The notes: generated from the sequence alone by a model not told the origin. Shown: positions 1 through 9,857, numbered from the stretch's first letter. The stretch: 64,000 nucleotides of DNA from Microbulbifer harenosus (GCF_005771435.1 NZ_VANI01000013.1:62001-126000), one strand, 5' to 3'. Numbers and translations: made by a program.

Positions 1-1000
1 CCAACTCCGCCGGCTCCGCGGCGAGCAGGACCTGGCTGTGGATAAAACCGTTTGGGCTGCGAGGGAGGTAGTGGCGCAATAGCGTGAGGACGGCCGAGAG
101 CGGCTTGCGCCCGAGGCGATATTCTTCGATCAGCTGCTGTAACTCGGCCTTTTCCCGCCGGTCGAGAAACGCCTTGAGATGCCCCTGGCTGTGCATCAGC
201 GCATTGGTGCGGTCCTTGCGACTGGCCGGGCGCGACAGAATCTGCATAATCCGGCCGCGCACCGCCAGCGCCAGTGCGTCCTCCGACATGGACTTACTAT
301 CCGCCAGTACCCGGCCAAGCTCGCGGGTCGCCTCCTGGTTGTGCGCCAACAGCAGATATTTATAGGCGGTGTAGAAGTCGATAATACGGGCGATACGCGA
401 AGGCATCCGCTCACTCTCGCTCCAGATGACGTTGCCTTCTTCACCTTCCACATAGCGAAACCAGGCATCGTAGGCAAATACCCGGGTAAGGAAGTTTTCA
501 CGCAATTCGCTGTTGTTCAGCCGCCCCACCTCCTCCATCGGCAGATGGGGAAAGTGGTGCCGGAGGCGCAGGGCGAACAGCCCGACCCCCTCGCTGTCGA
601 TGCCGTGGCCGTTGTCGAGGTAACGCCGCACTCCGCGCAGGCCACAGCTCGGGGAGTTCTGCATAAGGATGTAGCCGCGCACCCGCTCCAGCTGCGGCAC
701 CACGGAGTCCGCGTAGTCACGCAGTGGGGCGGTCACGTCCACGCTGGCGTCTTCCACCCCCACCACGCGCACCGCGTCCACCGGCTCACCGGCCTTGTCG
801 ACCAGTAGATGAATGGGCTTGCGCGGTATCCCGAGTCCTATCGCCACTTCAGGGCACAGCGGTACATACTCAAAGCACTGGCTCAACAGCTGGGTGCACA
901 CCTTGCTGTGCTTGTGGCCGCCGTTGTAGCGCACAGGATCACCCATCGCGCACTGGCTGATGCCTACCGGGATCTTTGACTGGCGAGGCGTTATCCGCAT
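1..1000 (-). CDS. TudS (DUF523) - YbgA (DUF1722) two-domain protein, 3' end outside window
   Basis: The reading frame is open from an ATG at 1000 down to the window edge, so at least the first 333 codons are present and the C-terminus is missing. The first ~140 residues match the DUF523/TudS family, whose studied members are Fe-S thiouracil desulfurases. Family features seen are QCAMGDPVRYNGGHK (Cys17), LCPEV (Cys49) and NSPSCG (Cys119), spaced as the three cluster-binding cysteines. From about residue 190 the sequence is helical and Arg-rich and fits DUF1722 (YbgA). A GGAG-type ribosome site lies before the ATG. This fusion is common in gammaproteobacteria, often near photolyase genes; that neighbourhood lies outside the window. 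The family call is fairly secure; the substrate in this organism is unknown. Confidence 0.85.
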   Translation of the reverse strand, partial: MRITPRQSKIPVGISQCAMGDPVRYNGGHKHSKVCTQLLSQCFEYVPLCPEVAIGLGIPRKPIHLLVDKAGEPVDAVRVVGVEDASVDVTAPLRDYADSVVPQLERVRGYILMQNSPSCGLRGVRRYLDNGHGIDSEGVGLFALRLRHHFPHLPMEEVGRLNNSELRENFLTRVFAYDAWFRYVEGEEGNVIWSESERMPSRIARIIDFYTAYKYLLLAHNQEATRELGRVLADSKSMSEDALALAVRGRIMQILSRPASRKDRTNALMHSQGHLKAFLDRREKAELQQLIEEYRLGRKPLSAVLTLLRHYLPRSPNGFIHSQVLLAAEPAEL

Positions 1001-1236
1001 GATCTGCCGCTCCGGGAATATCCTTTGTTGCAAGTGTACTCTGAACGAAGAGTCTCTTCCGGCTTATACGTCCGGATTGGAAATACAGATCAAACGGGGC
1101 GTGGGGGCAGTCTGCGCAATATCCGCGCTTCCCAGCGGTGGTTTTCCGGTATTTGTTGCGCAGCCGGCTGCCACCGCTAAAATGCCAGTCCTTCTTTGAT
1201 ACACGACCAAGATTCACCTGATCCCCGGGGCCCGGA

Positions 1237-4200
1237 ATGATTCCAGCACTGCGCGAAATCAACGCTGTACAGGCGCTCTACCTGCAGTTTCTCAACGCAC
1301 TCAAGCAGGCGGGCTTCCGCGGCGACACCAGCCCCAGCTACGCCAGTCGCACGGTGCTTGCCACCGACAACTCCATCTACCAGGTGCTGCCCCAGGCGGT
1401 GGTCTACCCGCGGGACGTGCACGACCTGCAGCTGCTGATGGAACTGGCGGAGCGCGAGGAGTTCCACAAGGTAGTGCTGTCTCCCCGCGGCGGCGGCACT
1501 GGCACCAACGGCCAGTCCCTCACCGACGGCCTGGTGGTGGACATCTCCCGACATATGAACCGCATCCTCGAAATCAATCCCGAGGAGGGATGGGTGCGGG
1601 TGCAGGCCGGGGTAGTGAAGGACCAGCTGAACGCGGCACTGAAGCCCCACGGACTGTTCTTTGCCCCGGAGCTTTCCACCAGCAACCGCGCCACCATCGG
1701 CGGCATGATCAATACCGACGCCTCCGGCCAGGGCTCCTGTGTCTACGGCAAGACCCGCGACCATGTGCTGGAACTCAGCACCGTGGTGATGGGCGGCACA
1801 CTGTGGCAGTCGCACGTTATCGACGACGCCGACCTCGCTGCAATCAGCGAGCAGGACAGCCGCGTCGGCAAGATCCACCGCACCGTAGAAGGCATCCATC
1901 GGGAAAAACGCGAGTTGATCGACGCCCGGTTCCCCAAGCTGAACCGCTGCCTCACAGGCTACGACCTCGCGCATATCCGCGATAGCGAGAAGGGCAAAGA
2001 CGGCCGTTTCAATCTCAACAATATCCTGTGCGGCTCCGAGGGCACCCTGGGCTTTATCGCCGAGGCCAAGCTAAACCTGCTGAAGATCCCCAAGTGCGCG
2101 GCACTGGTAAACCTGAATTACGACCATTTCCAGGATGCGCTCAAGGATGCCAGCGACCTGATGAAGGCCGGCCCCACGTCCATCGAGACCGTGGACAGCA
2201 AGGTGCTGCAGCTGGCCATGGGAGACATCGTGTGGGACAGCGTGAGCGAGTTTTTCCCGCAGAACGAAAGGCCGGTGAACGGCATCAACCTGGTGGAATA
2301 CACCGCCGATTCCGAGGAAGAGCTGGACGCAGCGCTGGCCGGATTCACCGCTCACATCGACAGTCTGATCGGCCAGCCCGGCAAGAGCTTCGGTTACACC
2401 ATCGCCCGCGGCCACGCCCAGGTAAACCGGATCTGGGGGATGCGCAAGCGCGCCGTGGGCCTGCTCGGCAACGCCAAGGGTGAACAGCGTCCGATCCCGT
2501 TTGTGGAAGACTGCGCGGTACCACCGGAAAACCTCGCCGACTTTATCGCCGAGTTCCGCGCCGCGCTGGATGAAGCCGGCTTCGCCTATGGCATGTTTGG
2601 GCATGTGGACGCCGGTGTGCTGCACGTGCGCCCGGCCATCGACATGAAAGATCCGGAGCAGGCCAGGCAGGTCCGGGTCATCACAGAAAAAGTGGTGGAA
2701 CTGGCGCAAAAGTACAACGGCCTGTTGTGGGGCGAACACGGCAAGGGCGTGCGCTCGGAGTTCGCGCCGGCATTCTTCGGCGAGCTGTATCTGGAGCTGC
2801 AGAAGATCAAGGCCGCCTTCGACCCGCGCAATCAGCTGAACCCGGGCAAAATCGCCACCCCCAGCGCCGCCTCCAGCCTGCTCAAGATCGATGAAGTGCC
2901 GACCCGCGGCGAGCACGACCGGCGGATTCCGGTACAGGTATGGGAGGGTTACTCGGAGGGAGTTTACTGCAACGGCAACGGGGCCTGTTTCAACTGGAAC
3001 CCGGACGATGCCATGTGCCCCTCCTACAAAGGCACCCGCAACCGCATCCACTCACCCAAAGGCCGTGCCTCGCTGATCCGCGAGTGGTTGCGCCTGCTGG
3101 CGGACAGATCCGTCGACCCGGAAGCGGTGGCGCGCAAGAGCCGCGAGCAATCCTTCATCATCGGCCTGCCCGGGCGCATCAAGAACAGTCTGGCCAAAGC
3201 CCGCGGCGAGTACGACTTCAGCCACGAGGTGAACGAGTCCATGCAGGCGTGCCTGGCGTGCAAGTCCTGCGCCGGCCAGTGTCCGATCAAGGTGGATGTC
3301 CCCACGTTCCGCGCCAAATTCCTCGAACTCTACTACAGCCGCTACCTGCGCCCGCTGAAGGATTACTTCGTCGGCAGTCTGGAATTCGTGATGCCACATC
3401 TGGCGCGGGTGCCCCAGTTGTACAACCTGCCGCTGAAACTGAAGCCGGTGCGCTGGCTGCTGGAACGCGGCCTCGGCCTCGCGGACTCTCCCAGTCTCTC
3501 CGCCACCAGCCTCGACAGGGCCATGCGTGAACTGGGCGTGCCCTACGCCAGCCGCGAAAGCCTGTGTGCCATGGGCCCGACGCAGCGCGCCAAGGCCGTC
3601 GTGATTGTGCAGGATGCCTTTACCAGTTACTTCGACGCGGACGTGGTGGCAGATACACTGCGCCTGCTCAAACTGCTCGACTTCAACCCGCTGGTGGCGC
3701 CGTTTCGCGCCAACGGCAAACCCCTGCACGTGCACGGCTTCCTGCGCCAGTTCGCACAAACCGCCGCCGGCAACAGCGCCATGCTCAACAGCCTCGCCGA
3801 ATACGGCGTGCCACTGGTGGGCATAGACCCGTCCATGACACTCACCTATCGCGGCGAATACCAGAAGCTGCTGGGAGACAAGGCGCCCAAGGTATTACTG
3901 CTGCAGGAGTGGCTGGCCGGGCACACCGATCACCTCGCCACCAACCGCAACCGTCTGCAGGCCGGCCGTTTCACCCTGCTGCCCCACTGCACCGAGCAGT
4001 CCAACGCCGCCGGTTCCGGTAAACAGTGGCAGGAGGTGTTCGCCGCGCTGGGTATGGAGCTTAATACACAGGCCGCGGGCTGCTGTGGCATGGCCGGCAC
4101 CTACGGTCATGAAGTGGCCAACCGGGAGACCTCGCGGGTAATTTTCCAGCAATCCTGGGCGCCGAAACTGAACGGCGATACCAGCGCCATTCTCGCCACC

Positions 4201-4314
4201 GGTTACTCCTGCCGCTGCCAGAGCAAGCGCTTTGCCGATACCAGTCTGCGCCATCCACTGCAGGCGCTACTGGCGCAAATCGAGGATTCAGGGTTTACTG
4301 TCAGTACGCACTAA
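1237..4314 (+). CDS. ydiJ: YdiJ-type FAD-binding / Fe-S oxidoreductase (D-2-hydroxyglutarate dehydrogenase family)
   Basis: This 1025-residue protein has the length and layout of E. coli YdiJ (about 1018). It begins with a PCMH-type FAD-binding domain: RGGGTGTNGQS near residue 88 and the ATIGGMINTDASGQGS loop near 150. An FAD-linked oxidase C-terminal domain follows, then a ferredoxin-like cluster region (CLACKSCAGQCPIKVD near 670), and finally a CCG-type domain with GCCGMAGTYGHE near 948. Members oxidise D-2-hydroxyglutarate, a by-product of serine synthesis, and pass electrons through flavin and Fe-S centres. The ATG at 1237 gives the standard family N-terminus. The gene is probably transcribed alone: a perfect 8-bp inverted repeat at 4318-4337 follows the stop, but without a T run. 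Confidence 0.93.
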   Translation: MIPALREINAVQALYLQFLNALKQAGFRGDTSPSYASRTVLATDNSIYQVLPQAVVYPRDVHDLQLLMELAEREEFHKVVLSPRGGGTGTNGQSLTDGLVVDISRHMNRILEINPEEGWVRVQAGVVKDQLNAALKPHGLFFAPELSTSNRATIGGMINTDASGQGSCVYGKTRDHVLELSTVVMGGTLWQSHVIDDADLAAISEQDSRVGKIHRTVEGIHREKRELIDARFPKLNRCLTGYDLAHIRDSEKGKDGRFNLNNILCGSEGTLGFIAEAKLNLLKIPKCAALVNLNYDHFQDALKDASDLMKAGPTSIETVDSKVLQLAMGDIVWDSVSEFFPQNERPVNGINLVEYTADSEEELDAALAGFTAHIDSLIGQPGKSFGYTIARGHAQVNRIWGMRKRAVGLLGNAKGEQRPIPFVEDCAVPPENLADFIAEFRAALDEAGFAYGMFGHVDAGVLHVRPAIDMKDPEQARQVRVITEKVVELAQKYNGLLWGEHGKGVRSEFAPAFFGELYLELQKIKAAFDPRNQLNPGKIATPSAASSLLKIDEVPTRGEHDRRIPVQVWEGYSEGVYCNGNGACFNWNPDDAMCPSYKGTRNRIHSPKGRASLIREWLRLLADRSVDPEAVARKSREQSFIIGLPGRIKNSLAKARGEYDFSHEVNESMQACLACKSCAGQCPIKVDVPTFRAKFLELYYSRYLRPLKDYFVGSLEFVMPHLARVPQLYNLPLKLKPVRWLLERGLGLADSPSLSATSLDRAMRELGVPYASRESLCAMGPTQRAKAVVIVQDAFTSYFDADVVADTLRLLKLLDFNPLVAPFRANGKPLHVHGFLRQFAQTAAGNSAMLNSLAEYGVPLVGIDPSMTLTYRGEYQKLLGDKAPKVLLLQEWLAGHTDHLATNRNRLQAGRFTLLPHCTEQSNAAGSGKQWQEVFAALGMELNTQAAGCCGMAGTYGHEVANRETSRVIFQQSWAPKLNGDTSAILATGYSCRCQSKRFADTSLRHPLQALLAQIEDSGFTVSTH

Positions 4315-4355
4315 CTTCTCGCCGGCGCACCGGCGAGCCTCGGGAACATCTGGTA

Positions 4356-5081
4356 ATGTTGAGTCCGCGGAAGAAACCGGCCCCTTATCGGTACAAAGCC
4401 CTTGGCGCCGCCCTGCTGGCGGCGCAGCTTATCGCGGCCGCACCGGCACTGACGGCGCCGGCGGAATCCGGCCCCGTGGCGAGGCTGATCGCGCAGGCCG
4501 AAGAAACGGCCCTGTCGGGCGACTACGATGCCGCCCTGCCACTGTATGAGCGCGCCATTGCCGGGCTCGCCAACGATCCGCGCCATCAGAACCTGCTGCG
4601 TTACCGCTACGGCATCGTCCTGAATGCCCTCGGCGGCGAACGCCCCGACCTCTATCCGCTGGCCCGCAGCCAGTTCGAAGCGGTTCTTACCTATATCGAA
4701 TCCTCTCCGGGGCTTCCCTTCGAGCACTCGGCCGCACGGGTGCGCTCCGCCATTGCCCATACCTACCATCAGCACTCGGCACTGCAGGACAACCCCAACA
4801 AGCGCGCCGCCATGCTGCGCAACGCCTACCAGCTCTACGCCAGCGCCATCGGCGATCTGCGCCAGGAGCGCGACTGGCAGAACCTCGCCATCACGGCCTT
4901 CAACATCGGCCAGGTGTGCGAGTGGCAGGGCAATCTGGAAGAGGCCATTCAGTGGCTGGAACAGGCAGTAGACCTGGACCGCCGCCACGGCTTTGAGGAT
5001 CTGGAAGAGGACATGGCCTATCTGACTTCATTGCGAGAGATGGTCAACCCGCGGCAACCCGCGGGTGATACCGCCATCTGA
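4356..5081 (+). CDS. Secreted TPR-repeat protein
   Basis: A 241-residue protein with an N-terminal signal peptide: basic start, a hydrophobic Ala/Leu stretch at residues ~14-30, and likely cleavage after LTAPA. The rest is helical and fits tetratricopeptide repeats; the clearest are near residues 45-70 (ALSGDYDAALPLYERAIAGL) and 185-215 (FNIGQVCEWQGNLEEAIQWL). It probably works in the periplasm as a protein-binding scaffold. It lies 41 bases after ydiJ on the same strand, so co-transcription is possible, though no functional link to ydiJ is known to me. The ATG at 4356 has only a weak ribosome site. No specific family is recognised. Confidence 0.7.
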   Translation: MLSPRKKPAPYRYKALGAALLAAQLIAAAPALTAPAESGPVARLIAQAEETALSGDYDAALPLYERAIAGLANDPRHQNLLRYRYGIVLNALGGERPDLYPLARSQFEAVLTYIESSPGLPFEHSAARVRSAIAHTYHQHSALQDNPNKRAAMLRNAYQLYASAIGDLRQERDWQNLAITAFNIGQVCEWQGNLEEAIQWLEQAVDLDRRHGFEDLEEDMAYLTSLREMVNPRQPAGDTAI

Positions 5082-5730
5082 CTCACTACAGCCACAGTCC
5101 CTGACTGCCCGCATCGAGACAGCCATTCCCCCACGGCCCCGTATCCCGGAGGAAAACGATGCGTTCCCGTTGGCATTTCAAGCGGAAATATCGCGCCTAA
5201 CAGCAGTGGTTTTCTATCGCCCCAATAGGCGGAGTCTTGCGTCAAACATAAGAAAAACCGCTCACTCATCCCTCCTACACCGCTGTCATCGACAGTATTT
5301 CGCCGTTTTGAACAACCAGTCGCAAATAATCCGAAAAAAATTTTGTTCCACAAACCCATACCTCTCACCACCCAAATCGCACAAATTTCAACCAAACCGA
5401 AATGACATCGCTGTCAGAGAGTGTTGCCGGTTGGAAACGGGAGACTCATCGAGACCAGTTTTTCGCCACTGGTTCCGTCATTAAAGCGTAACAATTGAAT
5501 ACATGCTCCTATATCTGTGGACTTTGATAGCAAATTCGTCTACGAACAAAAAATAACCGATTACTCTGTGGGGGAAATTGCCGCTGTCGCGCAAAAGATT
5601 GATTCAGATCAAGTGGCGTTTAATATGGCCTTCCCTGATCAAAGATTGATCACTTATTACGAAATCAACTTGGAGGCCGAGCAGACAGGATCGGTCTGTG
5701 ACCAAAGAGCTTCCAGAGGTAATGAGACTT
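5082..5730. other. AT-rich intergenic region without a convincing gene
   Basis: About 650 bases of markedly lower GC than either side. A short frame at 5517-5747 (76 codons) has no clear ribosome site, runs into the next gene and shows no family features, so I do not call it. The region probably holds the promoter of the 3D-domain gene that starts near 5731. Confidence 0.4.
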
Positions 5731-6156
5731 ATGCGACAGAGCCTTAAAAAGTACATCATCGTAATCGCCGCTTCACTTGCAGCACTTGCCGGTGGCGATG
5801 CGTTCGCCACGATCAAGAAGGAACCTGACGGAAAGAAGAAATCCATGACCGTCACCGCCACGGCCTACAACTCCATTGAAGGCCAGACCGATGACGACCC
5901 CTGGACCGCGGCCTGGAACAACCGCCTGCGTCCGGGAGACAAGATCATCGCGGTATCCCGCGATCTGGAAAAACACGGCCTGACCAACGGCGCCAAAGTA
6001 AGGATCGAGGGCCTGCCCGGCACCTACACCGTGCGCGACCGTATGAACAAGCGCTACACCAACCGCATCGACGTGTGGATGGAAAAGGACCTGAAAAAAG
6101 CGCGCGCCTGGGGCAAGAAAAAACTGAAGATCATCTGGCACCCGGAGAAAAAATAA
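5731..6156 (+). CDS. Secreted 3D-domain protein
   Basis: About 141 residues. An N-terminal signal peptide (basic MRQSLKKY, then a hydrophobic run ending GGDAFA) leads to a 3D domain, the Asp-rich double-psi barrel fold shared with MltA-type lytic transglycosylases. Family features seen are VTATAYNS, the charged IIAVSRDL segment, VRIEGLPG, and the late Asp motif TNRIDVW. The C-terminus is very basic, as expected of a cell-wall-facing protein. I chose ATG 5731 because AGAGGT at 5715-5720 is about 10 bases upstream; in-frame ATG 5722 and GTG 5698 are alternatives. It probably binds or remodels peptidoglycan, but enzymatic activity cannot be read from the sequence. An intrinsic terminator follows at 6283. 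Confidence 0.78.
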   Translation: MRQSLKKYIIVIAASLAALAGGDAFATIKKEPDGKKKSMTVTATAYNSIEGQTDDDPWTAAWNNRLRPGDKIIAVSRDLEKHGLTNGAKVRIEGLPGTYTVRDRMNKRYTNRIDVWMEKDLKKARAWGKKKLKIIWHPEKK

Positions 6157-6282
6157 CACGCCGGTCAGAGGAAAACGTCGCTAAGAAAACGTTGCCTGCC
6201 AGAACCTTGCCTGGAACTCAGGTCCCGGAACGGAACCGGACCACAGAAAGTACACAGGGCTTTGCCAAGCACTGCTTTCAAA

Positions 6283-6316
6283 ACAAAACCCCGCTCTTGC
6301 GGGGTTTTGTTTTTTG
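6283..6316 (+). terminator. Intrinsic terminator after the 3D-domain gene
   Basis: A perfect 12-bp stem (6283-6294 with 6299-6310) and TCTT tetraloop, followed by a run of T on the + strand. The A-rich left arm also makes it usable from the minus strand, where the gene ending at 6346 converges. Confidence 0.9.
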
Positions 6317-6345
6317 GGCAGGGAATTTCTGGTGTTCTCCGCGGT

Positions 6346-7014
6346 TCAGGGCTCGGTGGTGGTTTCAATTCCGGGCAGTTCGCGACAGCCCTCGTTCTCA
6401 ATGTAATAAATGCTCGGCTGCCGCGTTTCACTGTAACGGTGTTCAACACCCTCATCGCGGAATACCAACAGGTATTCCTCCTTCACCCAACCTTTGTCGG
6501 TGCGATATTCCGTCAGCCACAACAGCGCGGGAGAGCTCTCGTGGCAGTCGCCGTAAAACATCCGGGTTTTTTCCACCAACTTTTTCGTCAGGTAATCGCG
6601 ATACCGCCCCGGGTAGCTAAAGCGCTCACCGGAGAGATTGATTTCCGTCACACCGTCAGCGTCGCCATCCATCTCGGCCTGGGACTGGTCCCGCTGCATG
6701 GCCGTGGTCTCATCACGCGGCTCCCGATTCTGCTCGGCAAATCTCTCCGGCTCCGGCGTCTCGTCCGCATCCCGGGCGGGAAAGGCTTCTCCGTCGATTT
6801 TCTGCAAAAAGATCGCCGTGTTTTCGTCGCAGTCGATACAGGTCCGCCCGGCGATAATGGCATATCCGCTCAGTTCGGAAATAAGGCGCGCCTCGGCCAG
6901 ATCTACACTGAGCACGCGATCGTCCGACAGTTTGAGTTCAATATCGGAAATCGCCGGCACGGCGCTGGTATAACAGATCAGGGGGAGCACAAGGCGGGGA
7001 AGGAATTTTTTCAT
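6346..7014 (-). CDS. Exported protein of unknown function
   Basis: About 222 residues from the ATG at 7014 (MKKFLPRLVLPLICYTSAVPA), a typical signal peptide; the frame stays open upstream, but those residues do not look like a protein N-terminus. The mature part has Cys pairs (TCIDCDE near residue 60; DCHES near 155; GCREL near 205), a very acidic Glu/Asp/Arg middle section near 75-115 that is probably disordered, and a C-terminal half with LWLTEYRTDKGWVKEEYLLVF. I do not recognise a family. It converges with the 3D-domain gene and shares its terminator region. Confidence 0.65.
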   Translation of the reverse strand: MKKFLPRLVLPLICYTSAVPAISDIELKLSDDRVLSVDLAEARLISELSGYAIIAGRTCIDCDENTAIFLQKIDGEAFPARDADETPEPERFAEQNREPRDETTAMQRDQSQAEMDGDADGVTEINLSGERFSYPGRYRDYLTKKLVEKTRMFYGDCHESSPALLWLTEYRTDKGWVKEEYLLVFRDEGVEHRYSETRQPSIYYIENEGCRELPGIETTTEP

Positions 7015-7264
7015 GCAGAGCAACCACACATCATACATCTGCAGACCGCGATCAGTTGGCGCCGCCAGGGCAACTTTCCTTGCTGCCCGTGGCGGCACCG
7101 CGATTGGGTAGTGCTGTTACACTGTCGCGATTCCCTTCTATGTATAACCTTAGCAGCCCAGAAAAAACCTGCGGTGTATGGCGCTATTTATTTGTAAGCG
7201 CACTTGTGGCTCGCAGTCACTCTCCAGCGCATGACTGAAAAGTCGCCTATCCGGGACACCGGGG

Positions 7265-7531
7265 TCAAGGCGCCTCCCAGCTGCCACTGGACTCCGCAGG
7301 GCCGATAAAGGCCCCCAACCCCTCTTCCTTCAGTGCGTCCAGCGCCTCCTGCAGCGCCTCGGCATCAGTATCAAACGTGTCTTCCCACACGGTGGAGTTG
7401 TTGTGTTCATCCACAATTTCCAGCAGCCAGCCCCCCTCGCCATCCTCGTAGATGTCGATGTTGACGGTGTGATTGCCATCGCTGTAGGCGCGGCAGAGCG
7501 GAGAGTCCTGGGGAATGAAGTCATCGGCCAT
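7265..7531 (-). CDS. Small acidic conserved-looking protein, unknown function
   Basis: An 88-residue, strongly acidic protein starting MADDFIPQDSPLCRAYSDGN. It is preceded by a good ribosome site (GAGG about eight bases before the ATG at 7531). The pattern of two beta-rich stretches (TVNIDIYEDGEGGWLLEIVD; NSTVWEDTF) and one amphipathic helix (DAEALQEALDALKEEG) suggests a small alpha/beta fold in the cytoplasm. It has no signal peptide or membrane segment. It lies upstream of and opposite to trhO with about 217 bases between them. Function unknown. Confidence 0.7.
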   Translation of the reverse strand: MADDFIPQDSPLCRAYSDGNHTVNIDIYEDGEGGWLLEIVDEHNNSTVWEDTFDTDAEALQEALDALKEEGLGAFIGPAESSGSWEAP

Positions 7532-7748
7532 GGGAAAAACCTCGCTGGCATTGCTCGCTGGAATAGCACGTTTGCATGGAGAGAAGCGGAAACGGCGGCC
7601 AATCTGACAACTTATGGATCATCGGTCAAGGCCCGCCCGTCACTGTCGAAAAAGTGTACGACGGCATCGGCGAAGTTTTGTTAAAATACGCGGCGATTTT
7701 TACCCTTGCCCCGGATTTACGCTCCGGCCTGCAAAAGGACCCCCAACA

Positions 7749-8747
7749 ATGACCGAACCAACTATCGTGGTCTGTGCGCTGTACAAGTTTGTCAGCCTGG
7801 ACAATTTCGAATCCCTGCGCGAACCGCTGCTCAAGGTGATGCTCGACAACGAGGTGCGCGGCACCCTGTTGCTGGCGCGCGAAGGCATCAACGGTACCGT
7901 GGCCGGCCACCGCGCCGCCATCGATACCCTGCTCGCCCACCTCAAGTCCGACCCACGCCTCGCCGAGCTGGACTACAAGGAATCGTTCACTGCAGAAATG
8001 CCGTTCCTGCGCAGCAAGGTCAAACTGAAGCGCGAGATCGTCACCATGGGCGTCGAGGGCATCGACCCCCGCCGCACTGTGGGCACGTATGTCAAACCCC
8101 GCGACTGGAATGCCCTCATCTCCGACCCCGAGGTGCTACTCGTCGACACCCGCAACGACTACGAATACCAGGTGGGCACCTTCGAGCGCGCGGTCAACCC
8201 CAACACCACCAGCTTTCGCGAGTTCCCGCAGTATGTGAAAGATCATCTGGATCCGCAGAAACACCGCAAGGTGGCGATGTTCTGTACCGGCGGTATCCGC
8301 TGTGAGAAGTCCACCGCCTACCTGAAGGAACAGGGTTTCGACGAGGTGTATCACCTGCAGGGCGGCATCCTGAAATACCTGGAAGAGGTGCCGAAGGAAG
8401 AGACCCTGTGGAAAGGCGAGTGCTTTGTATTCGACGACCGCGTGACGGTGAACCACGATCTGGAACGCGGCAGCTACCAGCAGTGCAACGCCTGCCGTAT
8501 GCCGGTTACCGACGAGGAAATGCAGTCGCCGCTGTTCGAGCAGGGCGTCAGCTGTCCTCACTGTTTTGACGCGGTCTCAGAAGCCGACAAAGCGCGTTTC
8601 CGCGAGCGGGAAAAGCAGATACAGCTGGCCAAGTCCCGCGGTGAAGAGCACCTGGGGCACGATGCCAAGGCCACCACCCAGACCCGGCGCCAGCAAAAAC
8701 AGGCACTGCGTCAGCAGCAGGCGGAGCAGACGCGCGGCGCCGGATGA
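7749..8747 (+). CDS. trhO: tRNA uridine(34) hydroxylase, rhodanese family (TrhO/YceA)
   Basis: A 332-residue protein with the TrhO layout: an N-terminal acylphosphatase-like domain ([14 protein letters not shown] near residue 40), a rhodanese domain with the catalytic-cysteine loop [12 protein letters not shown] near 178, and a Cys-rich C-terminal segment (CNACRMP ... CPHC near 240-265). The enzyme uses oxygen to make 5-hydroxyuridine at the wobble position of a set of tRNAs. I chose ATG 7749, preceded by AAAAGGAC, over the longer open frame because it begins at the family's usual N-terminus. A basic, Gln-rich tail ends the protein. It appears monocistronic. Confidence 0.92.
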   Translation: MTEPTIVVCALYKFVSLDNFESLREPLLKVMLDNEVRGTLLLAREGINGTVAGHRAAIDTLLAHLKSDPRLAELDYKESFTAEMPFLRSKVKLKREIVTMGVEGIDPRRTVGTYVKPRDWNALISDPEVLLVDTRNDYEYQVGTFERAVNPNTTSFREFPQYVKDHLDPQKHRKVAMFCTGGIRCEKSTAYLKEQGFDEVYHLQGGILKYLEEVPKEETLWKGECFVFDDRVTVNHDLERGSYQQCNACRMPVTDEEMQSPLFEQGVSCPHCFDAVSEADKARFREREKQIQLAKSRGEEHLGHDAKATTQTRRQQKQALRQQQAEQTRGAG

Positions 8748-8787
8748 TATCGCCGCAGCGGCGGATACGGCGCGGGTTGGGGTGCCC

Positions 8788-9171
8788 CTAACCGGGCACC
8801 TCCGCCGTGCTGACAAGCCACTTCATGGCTGCCGCTTCGGTAACAAATGAAAAAAGCTCCAGGCCGTTTTCCTTCGCCTTGGCACGCATCACCGCGGTGG
8901 TGTTGAGCTCCACCCGATTCAGCATCGCGATACGCGCACCGGACATTGCCGGCAGCTGCGCCAGATACACACCGTAGCGCTGCTGTTCCTCAAGACTCAT
9001 GGACATTTTCGTCACCCGGCGCACATCCGCCAGCACCCGCAGGGGTTTCAGGTGGCCATATTTCGCCACCAGCTGGTGTAACGCTTCCAGACGATTTTCG
9101 AAGGTTGCTTCGCCGTATAAAAGCATACAGACCACTCGACGCTGACTGTCGTATCGGATCCGAAAACTCAT
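8788..9171 (-). CDS. SpoIIAA/STAS-like single-domain protein, paralogue A
   Basis: A 127-residue cytoplasmic protein. The strand-helix order (YDSQRRVVCMLLYGEATF, a helix near 25-40, then RVLADVRRV, a helix, ARIAMLNRV, a helix, ELFSFV, and AAMKWL at the end) fits the STAS-like fold seen in SpoIIAA-like proteins of gammaproteobacteria. It is clearly related to the next gene at 9465-9857: both share KYGHL/KFGHL, DVRR, an identical FVTE ... AA. .WL ending, and similar length. There is no kinase or phosphatase partner nearby. The two copies point in the same direction with about 290 bases between them. The role is unknown; signalling is only an inference from the fold. Confidence 0.68.
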   Translation of the reverse strand: MSFRIRYDSQRRVVCMLLYGEATFENRLEALHQLVAKYGHLKPLRVLADVRRVTKMSMSLEEQQRYGVYLAQLPAMSGARIAMLNRVELNTTAVMRAKAKENGLELFSFVTEAAAMKWLVSTAEVPG

Positions 9172-9464
9172 TACTGCTACTACTCCAATCCGCTCACTGA
9201 CAATTCCTGTGGCGTATCCCGCACCCGCCGCCCGGCAGATCGGCGATTCCGCGAAGTCGGAGCAGTTTAGAAGCTTCCGTCAACGAGTGACGCAAAAGAC
9301 TACTGAAAATTTCAATTCTGGAATTTTTTTCTCAAAACAGACAAAAAATGAGAAATCACTCACAATGGAGCCTTGCGCGACATTCCCGGCAGATTCGCGC
9401 ACAGCAATTTGAGCGCGAGTCCGCCGGAAAGTGTTTTCGGAGTGGGTCCGCGAGGTGGCGAGGT

Positions 9465-9857
9465 TCAGGCGCGGTTGCGCCCGCCTTCCGCACTGCCGGT
9501 CAACCACTCAACCGCGGCGTGCTCGGTGACGAACTCAACCACTTCCATGCCCTCCGCCTGCGCGGTGCTGTTGATGATGACATTGGCGTTGTGATCAACC
9601 GAATGCAGGACCGCGGCGCGGCCGTGGCTAAGTCCCTGCAGATGCGCCGCAAAGCGACCGAACTGACGGCGCTCAGAGGTAGAGAGAACGATGTCTGCAC
9701 GGCGGACATCGACCAGCAGTAACAACGGGTTGAGGTGGCCGAATTTTTCCGCCACCTGCCTCGCCGCTGCCAGCTTCTCCACGAGCTCCACACGTTCAAA
9801 AAAAACGACATTAACGATACGGTTGGTGGGATTAAGTCGAATATGGAAACTCAACAT
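9465..9857 (-). CDS. SpoIIAA/STAS-like single-domain protein, paralogue B
   Basis: About 130 residues from the ATG at 9857 (MLSFHIRLNPTNRIV). The frame is open further upstream, but the start chosen aligns exactly with the N-terminus of the paralogue at 8788-9171. Shared landmarks are the first strand, the KFGHLNPLLLLVDVRRAD block, the HGRAAVLHSV strand and the VVEFVTEHAAVEWL ending. The last ~12 residues (TGSAEGGRNRA) are an extra tail. The pair is a diverged tandem duplication. The long AT-rich spacer at 9172-9464 suggests that the downstream copy has its own promoter. Confidence 0.68.
   Translation of the reverse strand: MLSFHIRLNPTNRIVNVVFFERVELVEKLAAARQVAEKFGHLNPLLLLVDVRRADIVLSTSERRQFGRFAAHLQGLSHGRAAVLHSVDHNANVIINSTAQAEGMEVVEFVTEHAAVEWLTGSAEGGRNRA

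Noticed and set aside
5517..5747. 76-codon + strand frame before the 3D-domain gene
   Set aside because: No convincing ribosome site, overlaps the start region of the next gene, and sits in A+T-rich DNA that looks regulatory.
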